The notes beneath the pieces were generated by a model. That model worked only from the letters and a program-made list of their open reading frames with translations, made no database searches and was not told the DNA's origin. A stretch of DNA of 64,000 nt from Mesorhizobium sp. YC-39 (lineage in GTDB: Bacteria; Pseudomonadota; Alphaproteobacteria; Rhizobiales; Rhizobiaceae), in contig NZ_JAOWPS010000005.1 in assembly GCF_025753795.1 (NCBI RefSeq), positions 372,001 to 436,000 on the forward strand. The letters are read 5' to 3'. Positions 45,042 through 54,445 of this stretch are shown in pieces. Position numbers and translations under genes: made by a program. The number at the start of each line of letters is the position of its first letter. Position 1 is the first letter of the stretch.

Positions 45042-46130
45042 TCATTTGTCGGGGGTTGTCTCGCTTTCTTTCTTGGTTGCAAATGATGTCAGTGCGGACA
45101 GGAAATCGCCCAATCCCGGCCGTCTCGCGGCGCTGAAGGGCAGGGGCCTTGCGGTCTCCATCGCCGCGATGCCGATGCGCGCCGTCATCATGCCGTTGAC
45201 GACGCCTTCGCCGAGCTTCGCCGAGAGCCGCGCGGCAAGGCCATGGCCGACGATCTGCTGCACGAAACTGTCGCCGACGGCGATCGAGCCGGTGACCGCC
45301 AGATGGGCGAGAACGCTGCGCGCCAATCGAAAGAACCCCAGCGTGCCCGGCCGGCCACCGTAGAGCTCCGACAGGCGGCGAATGAGCCGGCCGGCCTCGA
45401 ACACGACATAGGCAACGTCGACCAGCGCACGCGGGCTGACCGCCGTCACCAGCGACACGCGCTTTGCCGCCTCGAGGATCATTGCCTTGGCGCGCGCGTC
45501 GAGCGGTCCCAGGATTTCGGTCTCGGCCAGGCGCACCAGATTGCCGCCGTCGATGATCTCGCCGCGCAATTCGGCCAGTGCGCGCCTGCCGGCCGCGGTT
45601 TCGGGCTTGGCCGCGACAAAGGCTGAGAGTTCGTCGACTACGGCGCGCGCGGCCTTCGGGTCGTCGCGGGCGATGGCATCGAGTGCCCGCTTCTGCAGCT
45701 TTTCGACCTCCGCTAGACGGGCGATCGCCATGAATTCGCGGATGAGGATGACCAGCAGCGCCAATACCGCGATGGCGGCCATGCCGGCGGCCAGCCAGCC
45801 CAGCCATTGCGCGCGCTCGAACAGGTCGCGAATCAGCTGGTCGGTCCACAGACCGACGGCCAGCGAAACCAGAACGCCCAGGGCGCCGAAGAATATGCTG
45901 CCAAGCAGCGAACGCTTTTGCGGCGCGGTTGCCGGCGGTGGTTGCGCGGCGATGATGTCGGGTTCGTCGAAGACATCGATCTCCGCCGGCACGACGACAG
46001 CGACATCGGCCTTTGCCGAGCGAGGTTTTCGCACTGCCTGTGTGTCGATGCGGCGAGCTTCCGAAGCTTCCTGGCTTGGCGGGGCTTCCGGCTCGATGCG
46101 GAATGCCGCCGGCTTGCGCGGCGCGGTCAT
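45042..46130 (-). CDS. YcjF-family (TIGR01620) inner-membrane protein
   Basis: A 362-residue membrane protein: a disordered, acidic N-terminus (about 1-70), two transmembrane helices (about 77-97, GSIFFGALGVLVSLAVGLW, and 113-136), then the DUF697 domain (LVDVAYVVFEAGRLIRRLSELYGGRPGTLGFFRLAR). It is the partner of the YcjX-type P-loop protein and overlaps it by four bases (ATGA). Their function is not settled; in E. coli they are linked to stress and phage-shock-type regulons. No psp genes are nearby. Confidence 0.88.
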   Translation of the reverse strand: MTAPRKPAAFRIEPEAPPSQEASEARRIDTQAVRKPRSAKADVAVVVPAEIDVFDEPDIIAAQPPPATAPQKRSLLGSIFFGALGVLVSLAVGLWTDQLIRDLFERAQWLGWLAAGMAAIAVLALLVILIREFMAIARLAEVEKLQKRALDAIARDDPKAARAVVDELSAFVAAKPETAAGRRALAELRGEIIDGGNLVRLAETEILGPLDARAKAMILEAAKRVSLVTAVSPRALVDVAYVVFEAGRLIRRLSELYGGRPGTLGFFRLARSVLAHLAVTGSIAVGDSFVQQIVGHGLAARLSAKLGEGVVNGMMTARIGIAAMETARPLPFSAARRPGLGDFLSALTSFATKKESETTPDK

Positions 46131-47605
46131 GCCAGATGATCTCCGATCAGGAACTGCAAGGCGCGGTCGAGCCTGATATGCGGCAGCGACAGCGTGACGC
46201 CTTCAGCAGTGCGTTCGAGTTTTGGCGGGCGAAAGCGTACGAAGCGGATCGCCGGGTCGTCGCTGTTCTGCCGATGGTCCCGCCCAGAGATATCAAAAAC
46301 AGCATCAGCTTTCTCCGGTAAGTCACCGGGAAATATGGCTGTTTCAGTTTTTCCGTCAAATGTCTCTCCGTTGATCTTCTCGCCTTTCAGCGGCGTGCCG
46401 ATAATGACCGGCAGCGTTTCGCGACCTTGCCTGACCGTGCCTTCCCGCGTCGCGCGCACGGCTGCCATGGCGACCACGTCGACATCGGCGCCGGTGAAAT
46501 TCGCCCGCGCCACGGCGCGGTCGGCGAGCCGTCGAACGATCGCCTGTAATCGGTCATGGCTTTCATGATGCAGATGGTCGGCCTTGGTCGCCGCCACCAG
46601 TATGCGATCGATGCGTCTTGAAAAAAAGTCCGTCAGGAAATTGCCCCGGCCGGGGCGGAAACAGGCGAGGATCTCGGTCACCGCGCGTTCCAGATCGGCC
46701 ATTGCGCCTGGACCGGCGTTCAGGGCCTGCAAAGCGTCGATCAGGACGATCTGGCGATCGAGACGGGTGATGTGTTCACGGAAGAACGGTTTGACGACAT
46801 GCGTCTTGTAGGCCTCGTAGCGCCGCTCCATCATCGCCTGCAGCGACCCCGAACGCGCCCGCCGGTCGCTTAAGGTCGGCAAGGGGGCGAAGGTCAGCGC
46901 CGGCGAGCCCTCAAGATCACCAGGCATAAGGAAGCGGCCGGGCGGAAGGGTCGAAAGCGCCCGTTCGTCGAGCTTGCATGCCTTGAGGTAGGCGGCGAAG
47001 CTTTCGGCGAGGCGGCGCGCCGTCATCTCGTCGGCGTCCGCGCCGAGATCGACCGTGGCGGAGAACGCCCGCCACTCCTGCGAAAGCTCGACACGCACCG
47101 GCAACATGGCCATCTCGAAGGCTTCGCGTGAGAAATCGGCGTAGGATTTGCCGAGCAGCGGCAGGTCGAGCAGCCATTCGCCGGGATAGTCGACGATATC
47201 GACCGATAATCTGCCTGATGAAAACATGCGGCTCCAGCCGGAGGCCGATTCATATTCGATGGTCAGCCTGAGCTCGGAAATGGCGCGTGTCGAATCCGGC
47301 CAGAGGCGATCATTGACCAGGGCGGCGACGTGATCTTCGTACTGGAACCGCGGCACGGCGTCATCAGGCTGTTCTTCCAGGAAAGCCCGGGCGATGCGTC
47401 CCGATTTCTGCGCCTCGAACAGTGGCAGGCGTCCGCCATGGATCAGATTGTGGACGAGAGCCGAGATGAACACCGTCTTGCCCGCGCGCGACAATCCAGT
47501 CACACCAAGACGCAGCGACGGTGAAAAAAGCCCGGCAGCGCGCCCCGACAGCGTATCCAGGGCAATCCTCGCCTCGTCGGTGAAAGTGGTCAGCGATGAT
47601 GCCAA
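46127..47605 (-). CDS. YcjX-family (DUF463) P-loop GTPase-like protein
   Basis: A 492-residue nucleotide-binding protein. Walker A is GLSRAGKT (about residues 36-43), the DxxG-like motif is IVDYPGEWLLDLP, and the NKxD-like motif reads VAATKADHLHHE. It also carries the family's FREHITRLDRQIVLIDALQALN. It is the first gene of the YcjX-YcjF pair, joined to it by an ATGA overlap. SixA lies upstream on the same strand with about 65 bases between. The molecular role of the pair is unknown. Confidence 0.9.
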   Translation of the reverse strand: MASSLTTFTDEARIALDTLSGRAAGLFSPSLRLGVTGLSRAGKTVFISALVHNLIHGGRLPLFEAQKSGRIARAFLEEQPDDAVPRFQYEDHVAALVNDRLWPDSTRAISELRLTIEYESASGWSRMFSSGRLSVDIVDYPGEWLLDLPLLGKSYADFSREAFEMAMLPVRVELSQEWRAFSATVDLGADADEMTARRLAESFAAYLKACKLDERALSTLPPGRFLMPGDLEGSPALTFAPLPTLSDRRARSGSLQAMMERRYEAYKTHVVKPFFREHITRLDRQIVLIDALQALNAGPGAMADLERAVTEILACFRPGRGNFLTDFFSRRIDRILVAATKADHLHHESHDRLQAIVRRLADRAVARANFTGADVDVVAMAAVRATREGTVRQGRETLPVIIGTPLKGEKINGETFDGKTETAIFPGDLPEKADAVFDISGRDHRQNSDDPAIRFVRFRPPKLERTAEGVTLSLPHIRLDRALQFLIGDHLA

Positions 47606-47669
47606 ATTTGCTCTCTTGGACTCCCCGTGGCCTCCGATATAGGCCCTGCATCGCAGGTTTGAAATGGCG

Positions 47670-48188
47670 TCAAGGTTCGGCCGGCGTCATAAAGGCTTCG
47701 AGATAGCCGGCGCCTTGAGCAGCGTTGGCGAGAATACCCGGAAAACGGACCACTGCCAGGCCGGAGGTCGGGAAGCCATAGTTCAGCAACCCCCGCGCCG
47801 CCTCGTCGCCGTCGCCCGAAAGTGCCAGTGCGAGATCCTCCGTCATCGGGTTGTGGCCGATGACCAGCAGCGAGTCCGGCCCGCCCGAGCCTGGCCCGCC
47901 ATTGTCGCGGATGGCGGCCAGATAGAAGGCGGCGTCCTCGCTGTAAAGCGAGTCGAAGAACAGCACCCGGCCGGTATCGGTATGTCCGGCCAGGCCCTCC
48001 AGGGTCTGGCGCGCCCGCTTTGCGTTGGAGCAAAGGGTGAGGTCCGGAACATAGTTGCGGACACGCATGAGGGTCCCCATCATTTCAGCATCGGCGACGC
48101 CCGATGCGTCGAGCGGGCGATCGAAGTCGCGGACGCCGGGCAGCGCCCATCCGGCCTTGGCATGCCTCAACAGATAAAGTCTGCTCAC
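47670..48188 (-). CDS. sixA: Phosphohistidine phosphatase SixA
   Basis: A 172-residue histidine-phosphatase-fold enzyme that removes phosphate from phosphohistidine, in E. coli from NPr of the PTS-Ntr branch or from ArcB. The catalytic LLRHAKAG starts at residue 6 (His9), and the second-half VIGHNPMTE is typical of SixA. The start is a GTG at 48188 with GGAGG five bases upstream; an in-frame ATG further up would add sequence that is not conserved. It is divergent from dksA. Confidence 0.87.
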   Translation of the reverse strand: MSRLYLLRHAKAGWALPGVRDFDRPLDASGVADAEMMGTLMRVRNYVPDLTLCSNAKRARQTLEGLAGHTDTGRVLFFDSLYSEDAAFYLAAIRDNGGPGSGGPDSLLVIGHNPMTEDLALALSGDGDEAARGLLNYGFPTSGLAVVRFPGILANAAQGAGYLEAFMTPAEP

Positions 48189-48385
48189 CAAACCTCCGTT
48201 CGTGTCGGCGCCAAGTGCCAGGATCGTTGCAAGATTAGCCATGAGAAAGGCTTGGCGCACAATGGCTGGCACCATTCAAACCTAACGAATCATAAGCGAA
48301 TTCGGCGTTGCCCTTCATGCGAAGGATGTTATCGATGCCGTTCGGTCCGACATTAACAATTGCGTGAAACTGTCGCGGATTGCGC

Positions 48386-48414
48386 TTGTGCAGCCTTCGG
48401 TCCGCGAATATATA
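48386..48414 (+). promoter_or_regulatory. Predicted sigma-70 promoter of dksA
   Basis: TTGTGC (48386-48391), a 17-base spacer and TATATA (48409-48414) match the rhizobial consensus, placing the expected start near 48421, about 26 bases before the dksA ATG at 48447. No other promoter is as good in the 258 bases between the divergent sixA and dksA genes. Confidence 0.5.
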
Positions 48415-48446
48415 GGCGCGAAATTTGGGGTTGTTGGGTGAGTCGA

Positions 48447-48863
48447 ATGAACGACATCGTTACCGCCGATTACGTACCCTCCGAAGACGAGCCGTTTATG
48501 AACGAACGGCAGAAATCCTACTTTCGCCTGAAGCTCGTCACTTGGAAGAATGACATATTGCGCGAAGCGCGCGAAACTCTCGAAATCCTGCAGCAGGAAA
48601 ACGCCAACCATCCCGACCTGGCCGATCGCGCCTCGTCGGAAACCGACCGCGCCATCGAACTGCGCGCCCGCGATCGCCAGCGAAAACTCATTTCAAAGAT
48701 CGATTCCGCACTCCAGCGCATCGATGAGGGAACGTATGGCTATTGCGAGGAAACCGGCGAACCCATCGCGCTGAAACGGCTCGATGCGCGTCCGATCGCT
48801 ACCTTGTCGATCGAGGCGCAAGAGCGCCACGAGCGCCGCGAGAAGGTCTACCGCGACGACTGA
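48447..48863 (+). CDS. dksA: RNA polymerase-binding transcription factor DksA, zinc-finger Cys mostly lost
   Basis: A 138-residue DksA, which enters the RNA polymerase secondary channel and works with ppGpp on rRNA and amino-acid promoters. The coiled-coil tip DLADRAS and ELRARDRQRKLISKI match E. coli DksA, whose tip reads DPVDRAA. The zinc-finger region reads YGYCEETGEPIALKRLDARPIATLSIEAQERHE: only Cys100 of the four zinc ligands is retained, while the second, third and fourth are Thr, Ser and Ala. Such Cys-poor DksA versions are known in other bacteria and remain functional. It has its own promoter and a strong terminator. Confidence 0.93.
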   Translation: MNDIVTADYVPSEDEPFMNERQKSYFRLKLVTWKNDILREARETLEILQQENANHPDLADRASSETDRAIELRARDRQRKLISKIDSALQRIDEGTYGYCEETGEPIALKRLDARPIATLSIEAQERHERREKVYRDD

Positions 48864-48889
48864 AGCGTAGCCATCAGGCAAGAACAGTC

Positions 48890-48918
48890 AAAAATGGCCG
48901 GGATCTCCGGCCATTTTT
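48890..48918. terminator. Strong bidirectional intrinsic terminator after dksA
   Basis: A 12-bp perfect stem AAAAATGGCCGG/CCGGCCATTTTT with a five-base loop (GATCT). The A and T runs at the ends serve as T tracts on both strands, so it can close dksA and the FliO-like gene, which ends at 48925. Confidence 0.9.
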
Positions 48919-48924
48919 GTTTGG

Positions 48925-49650
48925 TTATCTTTTCTGACTGGAAAGCTCGCCGAGAAGCTTCGTCATCTCGTCATCCAGAGACTGCGGCGCCTTCGGCGCC
49001 GGTTTGCTCACAGGCTTGCTGGCGGACGATTCGTCGAGCGAGCCCTCAAGTTCCTGCATCAGCGTATCGTCGATGGAGGTCTGGCTGGCTGGCGGCGATG
49101 GCGTGTGGCGGGCGATATTTCCATTGGCCGATCCATAGGCGGGCAGTGGGGTGACGGTCGCCGATGGGTAATTTTGCGCGGCTGGCCCCGGCGCCGGCGC
49201 CGTCTGACGGGGCCGGACGGGCGTCGGGGTCGCGGTTACCGGCTGCGGTGGTGGTGCCTGCTTCGCCGGTGCAGCAGCGGGTTGAGGCGCGCGCGGCCGC
49301 GGCGCCGGCTGATGGCCGCCGCCATCCCCGGTCAGCGCTGGGCGGCGCGGCGCGGCCAGCCTGATATCGCGCTCGACGACGACATCAGTCGGGCCGCCGA
49401 TCAGCAACAGGTGCTCAATGTCGTCACGGCGCACAAGCACCAGCCGGCGGTGGCTGTCGACAGCGGTGGCGTCCATGACGGCCAGCCGCGTCTTGCGGTT
49501 TCTGCCGCCAGCAACGAAGGTTCCGAAGGTCAAACTGCGGACAAGCTTGATGACGAGCAGAGCGATGATTAGAAGGACAAGCGCTGCAAGCGCCCACAGG
49601 ATTGCCGCGGCATAACCAGGACCCGCCACGCTATCCAGCCACTGCAGCAT
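48925..49650 (-). CDS. FliO-like membrane protein with Pro-rich tail
   Basis: A 241-residue protein with one N-terminal transmembrane helix (about residues 13-36, AILWALAALVLLIIALLVIKL) followed by a FliO-like domain (LAVMDATAVDSHRRLVLVRRDDIEHLLLIGGPTDVVVE). FliO normally helps assemble the flagellar export gate. After about residue 95 the protein is Pro/Ala-rich and disordered, ending in an acidic helical stretch (IDDTLMQELEGSL). No flagellar genes are nearby, so a flagellar role is not implied by context. The ATG at 49650 is preferred over a TTG 12 bases upstream. Confidence 0.65.
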   Translation of the reverse strand: MLQWLDSVAGPGYAAAILWALAALVLLIIALLVIKLVRSLTFGTFVAGGRNRKTRLAVMDATAVDSHRRLVLVRRDDIEHLLLIGGPTDVVVERDIRLAAPRRPALTGDGGGHQPAPRPRAPQPAAAPAKQAPPPQPVTATPTPVRPRQTAPAPGPAAQNYPSATVTPLPAYGSANGNIARHTPSPPASQTSIDDTLMQELEGSLDESSASKPVSKPAPKAPQSLDDEMTKLLGELSSQKR

Positions 49651-49747
49651 CGGTGCCCCCAAAACGGCTTTCGAAGAAACGCGACACTAGACTGTTGCGG
49701 CACGCTACCGCAAGTTGCCTTTCACCCATCGTGAACAGTGCAAAACA

Positions 49748-49856
49748 CTGAAGCGCGTCGCGTTTGAACGGATTCATGCGACCAGCTTTAAGTTCTTGTT
49801 TTGATGCATGTCGTTATCGCAAAACCGCCGCGTGCTTTTGCGCAATGTGCATTAGC
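49748..49856. repeat. Composite palindromic intergenic element between FliO-like gene and cckA
   Basis: In this 316-base gap I see two imperfect palindromes: AAGCGCGTCGC / GCGACCAGCTT (about 49751-49788) and a longer one, ATGCATGTCGTTATCGCAAAA (49804-49824, arm one base over 20 in the original) against TTTTGCGCAATGTGCATT (49836-49853). The composite is one I recall from intergenic regions of Mesorhizobium and relatives. The symmetry is seen; dispersal is from memory. It is not coding, although a frame runs through it. Confidence 0.55.
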
Positions 49857-49966
49857 CGCCGAACGCGTCATTTTTAGGGTGGATTTGCCGCCAAGGCCTT
49901 TTCCAGGCATTGAGAATGTGATTCAACCGGGCAGGGGCAAGTACCGGAATTCACAAGCAGGGGCAC

Positions 49967-52540
49967 ATGGCCAAGGAAGCGCGCGGCGATTTCTATCCGG
50001 TACCTATCGTCGACCAGAACACGCGACCGGGTGCAGTCGCCCGGCTCATCGTCTTCATTGTCGTCCTGACGGGCGCCGCGATCATCTTCGGCCTGTTCCG
50101 CGAGCGTCTTGGCGATCCCTTCCTGCTGGGAATGCTTGGCGTGCTGGCAATGATCGGCGTCGGCTTCCTGTTCGCCACCGCGATCGGCTTCGTGCAGATC
50201 ACACCGCGTTCGACAAACGACGAACTGTCGAAAGCCTTCGTCGATTCGATGTCGCAGGGCCTTCTCGTCACCGACACCAAGGGCCGTGTCGTCTACGCCA
50301 ATCGGGCCTATGCCGACATGACGGGGGCCGCGTCCGCGGCGGATCTCAAGACGGTCGAAGGATTGCTCTCGGATGTTCCTGAGGCCTCCGTGACCATATA
50401 CCGGCTGGCATCCGGCCTGCGCGACGGCCAGCCCGGCGACGGGGAGTTTCGGCTTGCGCAATCCATTCGCCCCGGCGCTGAGCCCGGCGCGTGCTGGTAC
50501 CGGGCACGGGCTCGCGCTTTCAGCGTTCCGGGCCAGCGGCTGCCTCTGCTCGCCTGGCAACTCGCCGACATCTCCCAGGAGAGGGCCGAGCAGGAGCGGT
50601 TCTTCCTCGATCTGCAAAAGGCCATCGATCATCTCGACCATGCGCCGGCCGGTTTCTTTTCGGCCGATCAGGAAGGCCGGGTCACCTACATCAATGCCAC
50701 ACTGGCGGAATGGCTGGGCATCGACCTGACGAGCTTCACGCCTGGCGCCGTCACGCTTCCCGAGATCGTGGCCGGCGACGGCATGGCGCTGGTCCGCTCG
50801 GTCAAGGCCGATCCCGGAACCACGCGTAATGCGGTCATCGATCTCGATCTGACGACAATGACCGGCGAGGCGCTGCCCGTGCGTTTCATGCATCGCGTTT
50901 CGGCCAGCCGCGAGGGCGTCAACGGTCCAACCCGCACCATCGTGCTCAACCGGACCCAGGGCGAGGATGCGTCCGCCGATCTTCGCGCGTCGGAGATCCG
51001 CTTCACCCGGTTTTTCAATTCGACGCCGATGGCGATCGCGGGCGTAGACCAGAGTGGGCGTATCCTGCGCACCAACGCGCCGTTCCTGTCGCTGTTTTCC
51101 TCCGTCGTCGATCGCGATGCCGTCGACCGCCGCGTCCGGTTGGATACGGTGATCCACGAGCGCGACCGGCCCGCCTTTGCCGCGGCGTTCGAAAAGGCCA
51201 GGCAACGGCAGGCCGACATCGAGCCCATCGATACGTTGCTGCCCGGCAACGAGGAGCGCCACATACGCTTTTACGTCAACGCGGTTGCCGACGGCACTGG
51301 CGGCGAGGGCGCCGAGGAATCGGCCATCGTCTACGCCGTCGAGACCACCGAGCAGAAGGCGCTCGAAGGCCAGATGGCGCAAAGCCAGAAGATGCAGGCG
51401 GTTGGCCAGCTTGCCGGCGGCATCGCGCACGACTTCAACAATGTGCTGACCGCCATCATCATGGCGTCGGATCTTTTGTTGACCAACCACCGCCCGTCGG
51501 ATCCGTCCTTCCCGGACATTATGAACATCAAGCAGAACGCCAACCGCGCGGCCTCGCTGGTGCGGCAGCTGCTCGCCTTCTCGCGCAAACAGACGCTCAG
51601 ACCGGAAGTGCTCAACCTGACCGATGTGCTTGCCGATCTCAGGATGCTGCTGGCCCGTCTGGTCGGCAACGACATCAAGCTGAAGGTCGATCACGGCCGC
51701 GACCTGTGGCCGGTCAAGGTCGACATCGGGCAATTCGAGCAGGTGGTGGTCAATCTGGCGGTCAATGCACGCGACGCGATGCCGACTGGCGGCGAGCTCA
51801 CCGTGCGCACCAGGAACGTGATGGTGGAGGAGAGCAAGACCTTTTCCTACCGTGAGCTGGCGCCGGCCGACTATGTGGTGGTCGAAGTGGAAGACACGGG
51901 CAGCGGCATCGCGCCCGATGTGCTGAAGAAGATTTTCGAACCTTTCTTCACCACCAAGGAGGTCGGTAAGGGCACCGGCCTCGGCCTGTCGATGGTCTAT
52001 GGCATCATCAAGCAGACGGGCGGCTTCATCTTCTGCGATTCCGAAGTCGGCAAGGGATCCGTGTTCCGCATCTTCCTGCCGCGTCATATCGCAGAGGTGA
52101 AAAAGGCAGGCGAGCCCGGCGAGGCGCCGGCAACGCCCGCCAAAATCGCCGAATCGGCCAAGGATTTGTCGGGCTCGGCCACGGTGCTGCTAGTCGAGGA
52201 CGAGGATGCTGTGCGCATGGGCGGCATGCGGGCGCTGACGTCGCGCGGCTATACCGTCCACGAAGCGTCCTCGGGCGTCGAGGCGCTGGAAGTTTTCGAG
52301 GCGCTTGGCGGCAAGGTCGACATCGTCGTTTCGGACGTGGTGATGCCGGAAATGGATGGGCCGACGCTGCTTGGCGAATTGCGCAAGCGGCAACCGGACA
52401 TCAAATTCGTCTTCGTTTCGGGCTATGCAGAGGACGCGTTCGCCAGGAATCTGCCGGCGGATGCGCATTTTGGTTTCCTGCCGAAGCCGTTTTCGCTCAA
52501 GCAACTGGCCACGATCGTCAAGGACGTGCTCGAATCGTAA
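49967..52540 (+). CDS. cckA: Hybrid histidine kinase CckA
   Basis: An 857-residue cell-cycle kinase that feeds phosphate, through ChpT, to the master regulator CtrA and to CpdR. Two transmembrane helices lie at about residues 27-44 and 55-75, followed by PAS-like regions (about 85-200, 220-330, 345-450). The histidine kinase has the H-box [11 protein letters not shown] with His488, an N-box ([16 protein letters not shown]) and G-boxes ([23 protein letters not shown]); the receiver carries Asp790 ([10 protein letters not shown]). The HDFNN form of the H-box and this domain order are typical of CckA. It sits alone, after the intergenic palindromes. Confidence 0.95.
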   Translation: MAKEARGDFYPVPIVDQNTRPGAVARLIVFIVVLTGAAIIFGLFRERLGDPFLLGMLGVLAMIGVGFLFATAIGFVQITPRSTNDELSKAFVDSMSQGLLVTDTKGRVVYANRAYADMTGAASAADLKTVEGLLSDVPEASVTIYRLASGLRDGQPGDGEFRLAQSIRPGAEPGACWYRARARAFSVPGQRLPLLAWQLADISQERAEQERFFLDLQKAIDHLDHAPAGFFSADQEGRVTYINATLAEWLGIDLTSFTPGAVTLPEIVAGDGMALVRSVKADPGTTRNAVIDLDLTTMTGEALPVRFMHRVSASREGVNGPTRTIVLNRTQGEDASADLRASEIRFTRFFNSTPMAIAGVDQSGRILRTNAPFLSLFSSVVDRDAVDRRVRLDTVIHERDRPAFAAAFEKARQRQADIEPIDTLLPGNEERHIRFYVNAVADGTGGEGAEESAIVYAVETTEQKALEGQMAQSQKMQAVGQLAGGIAHDFNNVLTAIIMASDLLLTNHRPSDPSFPDIMNIKQNANRAASLVRQLLAFSRKQTLRPEVLNLTDVLADLRMLLARLVGNDIKLKVDHGRDLWPVKVDIGQFEQVVVNLAVNARDAMPTGGELTVRTRNVMVEESKTFSYRELAPADYVVVEVEDTGSGIAPDVLKKIFEPFFTTKEVGKGTGLGLSMVYGIIKQTGGFIFCDSEVGKGSVFRIFLPRHIAEVKKAGEPGEAPATPAKIAESAKDLSGSATVLLVEDEDAVRMGGMRALTSRGYTVHEASSGVEALEVFEALGGKVDIVVSDVVMPEMDGPTLLGELRKRQPDIKFVFVSGYAEDAFARNLPADAHFGFLPKPFSLKQLATIVKDVLES

Positions 52541-52734
52541 GGCGCGCGGGCTGAATGTGACCGAGTTCACAGACGCCCGTGCCCTGCCTTTTACACGTGG
52601 CGGCGCCGGAGAACGAGCCGTCCGTTCATAACCAGTGAGGTCCGGCCACTGGAGTTTCGCAATCGCCGCTTGCGCATCGACGCGAGCCTGCCATGATTGC
52701 GATGACAACGCGGCGGGGAATTGGGGTAGATGCC

Positions 52735-53442
52735 GTGACGCCGCACAACGAGGCAAATAAAGGCGATTATGCCGAAACGGTGCTGTTGCCGGGTGACCCG
52801 GAGCGCGCCGAGTGGATGGCTGAGACATTTCTCGAGGCGCCGCGCTGCGTCAACCGCCGCAGGGGCACCCTCGGCTTCACCGGTCTTTTCCGGGGCAGAC
52901 CGGTCAGCATCCAGTCAACGGGGATCGGTGTCTCGTCATTCCTGATCTACGCACACGAGTTGCTGGACTTCCATGGCGTCAGGAGGTTGATCCGCACCGG
53001 TACCTGTGGTGGCCTGAGCGAGGATGTGGCGCTGCGTAGCGTTGTCATTTCGAGTGCCGTTCATGCCGAGGGTGATCGCAGCGGCCAGGTCTTCGGGCTA
53101 TACGAACCGGCAGGCCCCGATCCGGCGCTCCATGCGCTGGCGTTGCAAAAGGCGGCCGATCTCGGCATCGCCTGGAGCGCGGGGCTGACGGTCTGCAGCG
53201 ATATCTTCTATCACCCTGACGGGCGCGCCCGCTTTGATGAAGCACGGGCACTTGGGGCGTTGGCGGTCGATATGGAAACCAGCGCGCTCTATCGCATTTC
53301 AGCCCATTTCGGTGCGCGTGCCCTGTCGCTGCTGAATGTGGTCGACCATGTCACCACCGGCGAGCAAACCGACTATAGTGAACGCCAGGCGCTTTTCACC
53401 GACATGACGCGGCTGGCACTGGAGGTTGCGGCCGAGAGCTAG
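52735..53442 (+). CDS. deoD: Purine nucleoside phosphorylase, DeoD type
   Basis: Phosphorolyses purine nucleosides to base and ribose-1-phosphate. The protein follows E. coli DeoD closely: TPHNEANKGDYAETVLLPGDPERAEW, RRGTLGFTGLFRGRPVSI, GTCGGLSEDVALR, VDMETSALY and the C-terminal VVDHVTTGEQTDYSERQ. The GTG at 52735 gives the family's MTPHN start (235 residues); an ATG at 52693 in frame would add 14 residues and is an alternative. Its last four bases overlap the ribbon-helix-helix gene on the other strand. Confidence 0.9.
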   Translation: MTPHNEANKGDYAETVLLPGDPERAEWMAETFLEAPRCVNRRRGTLGFTGLFRGRPVSIQSTGIGVSSFLIYAHELLDFHGVRRLIRTGTCGGLSEDVALRSVVISSAVHAEGDRSGQVFGLYEPAGPDPALHALALQKAADLGIAWSAGLTVCSDIFYHPDGRARFDEARALGALAVDMETSALYRISAHFGARALSLLNVVDHVTTGEQTDYSERQALFTDMTRLALEVAAES

Positions 53443-53744
53443 GCCGCTTCCCGTTTGGGTGGCGTCTGCTCTTCCATGCCAGGTCGATGGCCGCGCAAAT
53501 AGAGGGCGCAAGTGGTGCGCAGCATCGAGGCGAAGTTCGGAATCTGGCCATTGATCTCGATGGCCTCGTCATAGAGCTTCGAGATGAATTTCGGCGTCGT
53601 CAAACCCTGGCTGTCGGCGATCTCGTCGAGCAGCGCCCAGAACGTTGCCTCGAGCTGGATGCTTGTCGAGTGTCCGTCTATCCGGATCGACCGGTTGATC
53701 TGCCGATAGCCCTCCGGATCCTGTCCGGCGAAGACTCTGCACAT
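53439..53744 (-). CDS. Ribbon-helix-helix domain protein (RHH_4-like)
   Basis: A 101-residue protein with a likely RHH DNA-binding core: NRSIRIDGHSTSIQLEATFWALLDEIADSQGLTTPKFI, where the beta strand and following helices match the RHH_4 (aryl-sulfate sulfotransferase-like) family. Such proteins often regulate nearby genes, but no target is clear; the C-terminal third (GQIPNFASMLRTTCALYLRG) is helical. It is convergent with deoD, overlapping by four bases. Confidence 0.75.
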   Translation of the reverse strand: MCRVFAGQDPEGYRQINRSIRIDGHSTSIQLEATFWALLDEIADSQGLTTPKFISKLYDEAIEINGQIPNFASMLRTTCALYLRGHRPGMEEQTPPKREAA

Positions 53745-53968
53745 CGTTTCCTCCCGTTCTTGTTGGTCTTGGGCGCAATTCGCAGCGATCCGCGCCTTTG
53801 GTCACAGCTCGTCCCTCCAGTCATCTTCAGCCGAAAAATAGAAAACAGCAATCGGACTTTCGTCCTTGGGAGAATGGTATTGCGCCGGTAGAGCGTGGTA
53901 ACCGGCTGCCACCACCTTTTCCCAACGCCGCCCATAATCGCTCCCGGCATGCAGCAGCGGAGATTGAT

Positions 53969-54364
53969 TTGGCGAAGGCGATCCACACCATGATCCGGGT
54001 TCTCGACGTGGCCCGGTCCGTTGATTTCTACCGGAACGCCTTCGGACTGGACGTTGCCGATCGGCTCGATTTCGAGACCTTCACGCTTATCTATCTCAGC
54101 AATGCCGATACCTCGTTCGAGCTCGAGCTGACCGTCAACAAGGACCGGCAGGAGCCTTATGCGCTCGGCGATGGCTACGGCCATTTCGCGGTTTCGGTCG
54201 CTGATCTGGACAGCGAACACGACCGGCTCGGCGCGCTCGGTTTCAGCCCGAAGAAGATCGTCGAGTTCAACCGCGACGGCACGCTGCTCGCGCGCTTTTT
54301 CTTCATCGAGGATCCCGACGGCTACAAGATCGAGGTCCTGCAGCGCAGCGGACGCTTCAAATAG
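53969..54364 (+). CDS. Glyoxalase / lactoylglutathione lyase-like protein
   Basis: A 131-residue vicinal-oxygen-chelate protein. It resembles glyoxalase I, which isomerises the glutathione-methylglyoxal adduct: MIRVLDVARSVDFYRNAFGLDV, ELELTVNKDRQEPYALGDGYGHFAV with the metal His and Glu, and FIEDPDGYKIEVLQR. The TTG at 53969 (ggag six bases upstream) gives MAKAIHTMIRVLD, common in rhizobia; the ATG at 53990 is the alternative. It is followed closely by the gluconate-dehydrogenase-type genes. Confidence 0.85.
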   Translation: MAKAIHTMIRVLDVARSVDFYRNAFGLDVADRLDFETFTLIYLSNADTSFELELTVNKDRQEPYALGDGYGHFAVSVADLDSEHDRLGALGFSPKKIVEFNRDGTLLARFFFIEDPDGYKIEVLQRSGRFK

Positions 54365-54445
54365 GGGAGATGACGGTCGCGCCCGGCCGGCGCGGCGCCA
54401 GCAACGGCACCCCTCGGGTGCAGATAGCAAGCAAGGGAGGAACAA

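Noticed and set aside
49801-50382. 193-codon open frame starting in the gap before cckA
   Set aside because: It runs through the palindromic element and then out of frame through cckA; the residue composition becomes Arg-rich shadow sequence.
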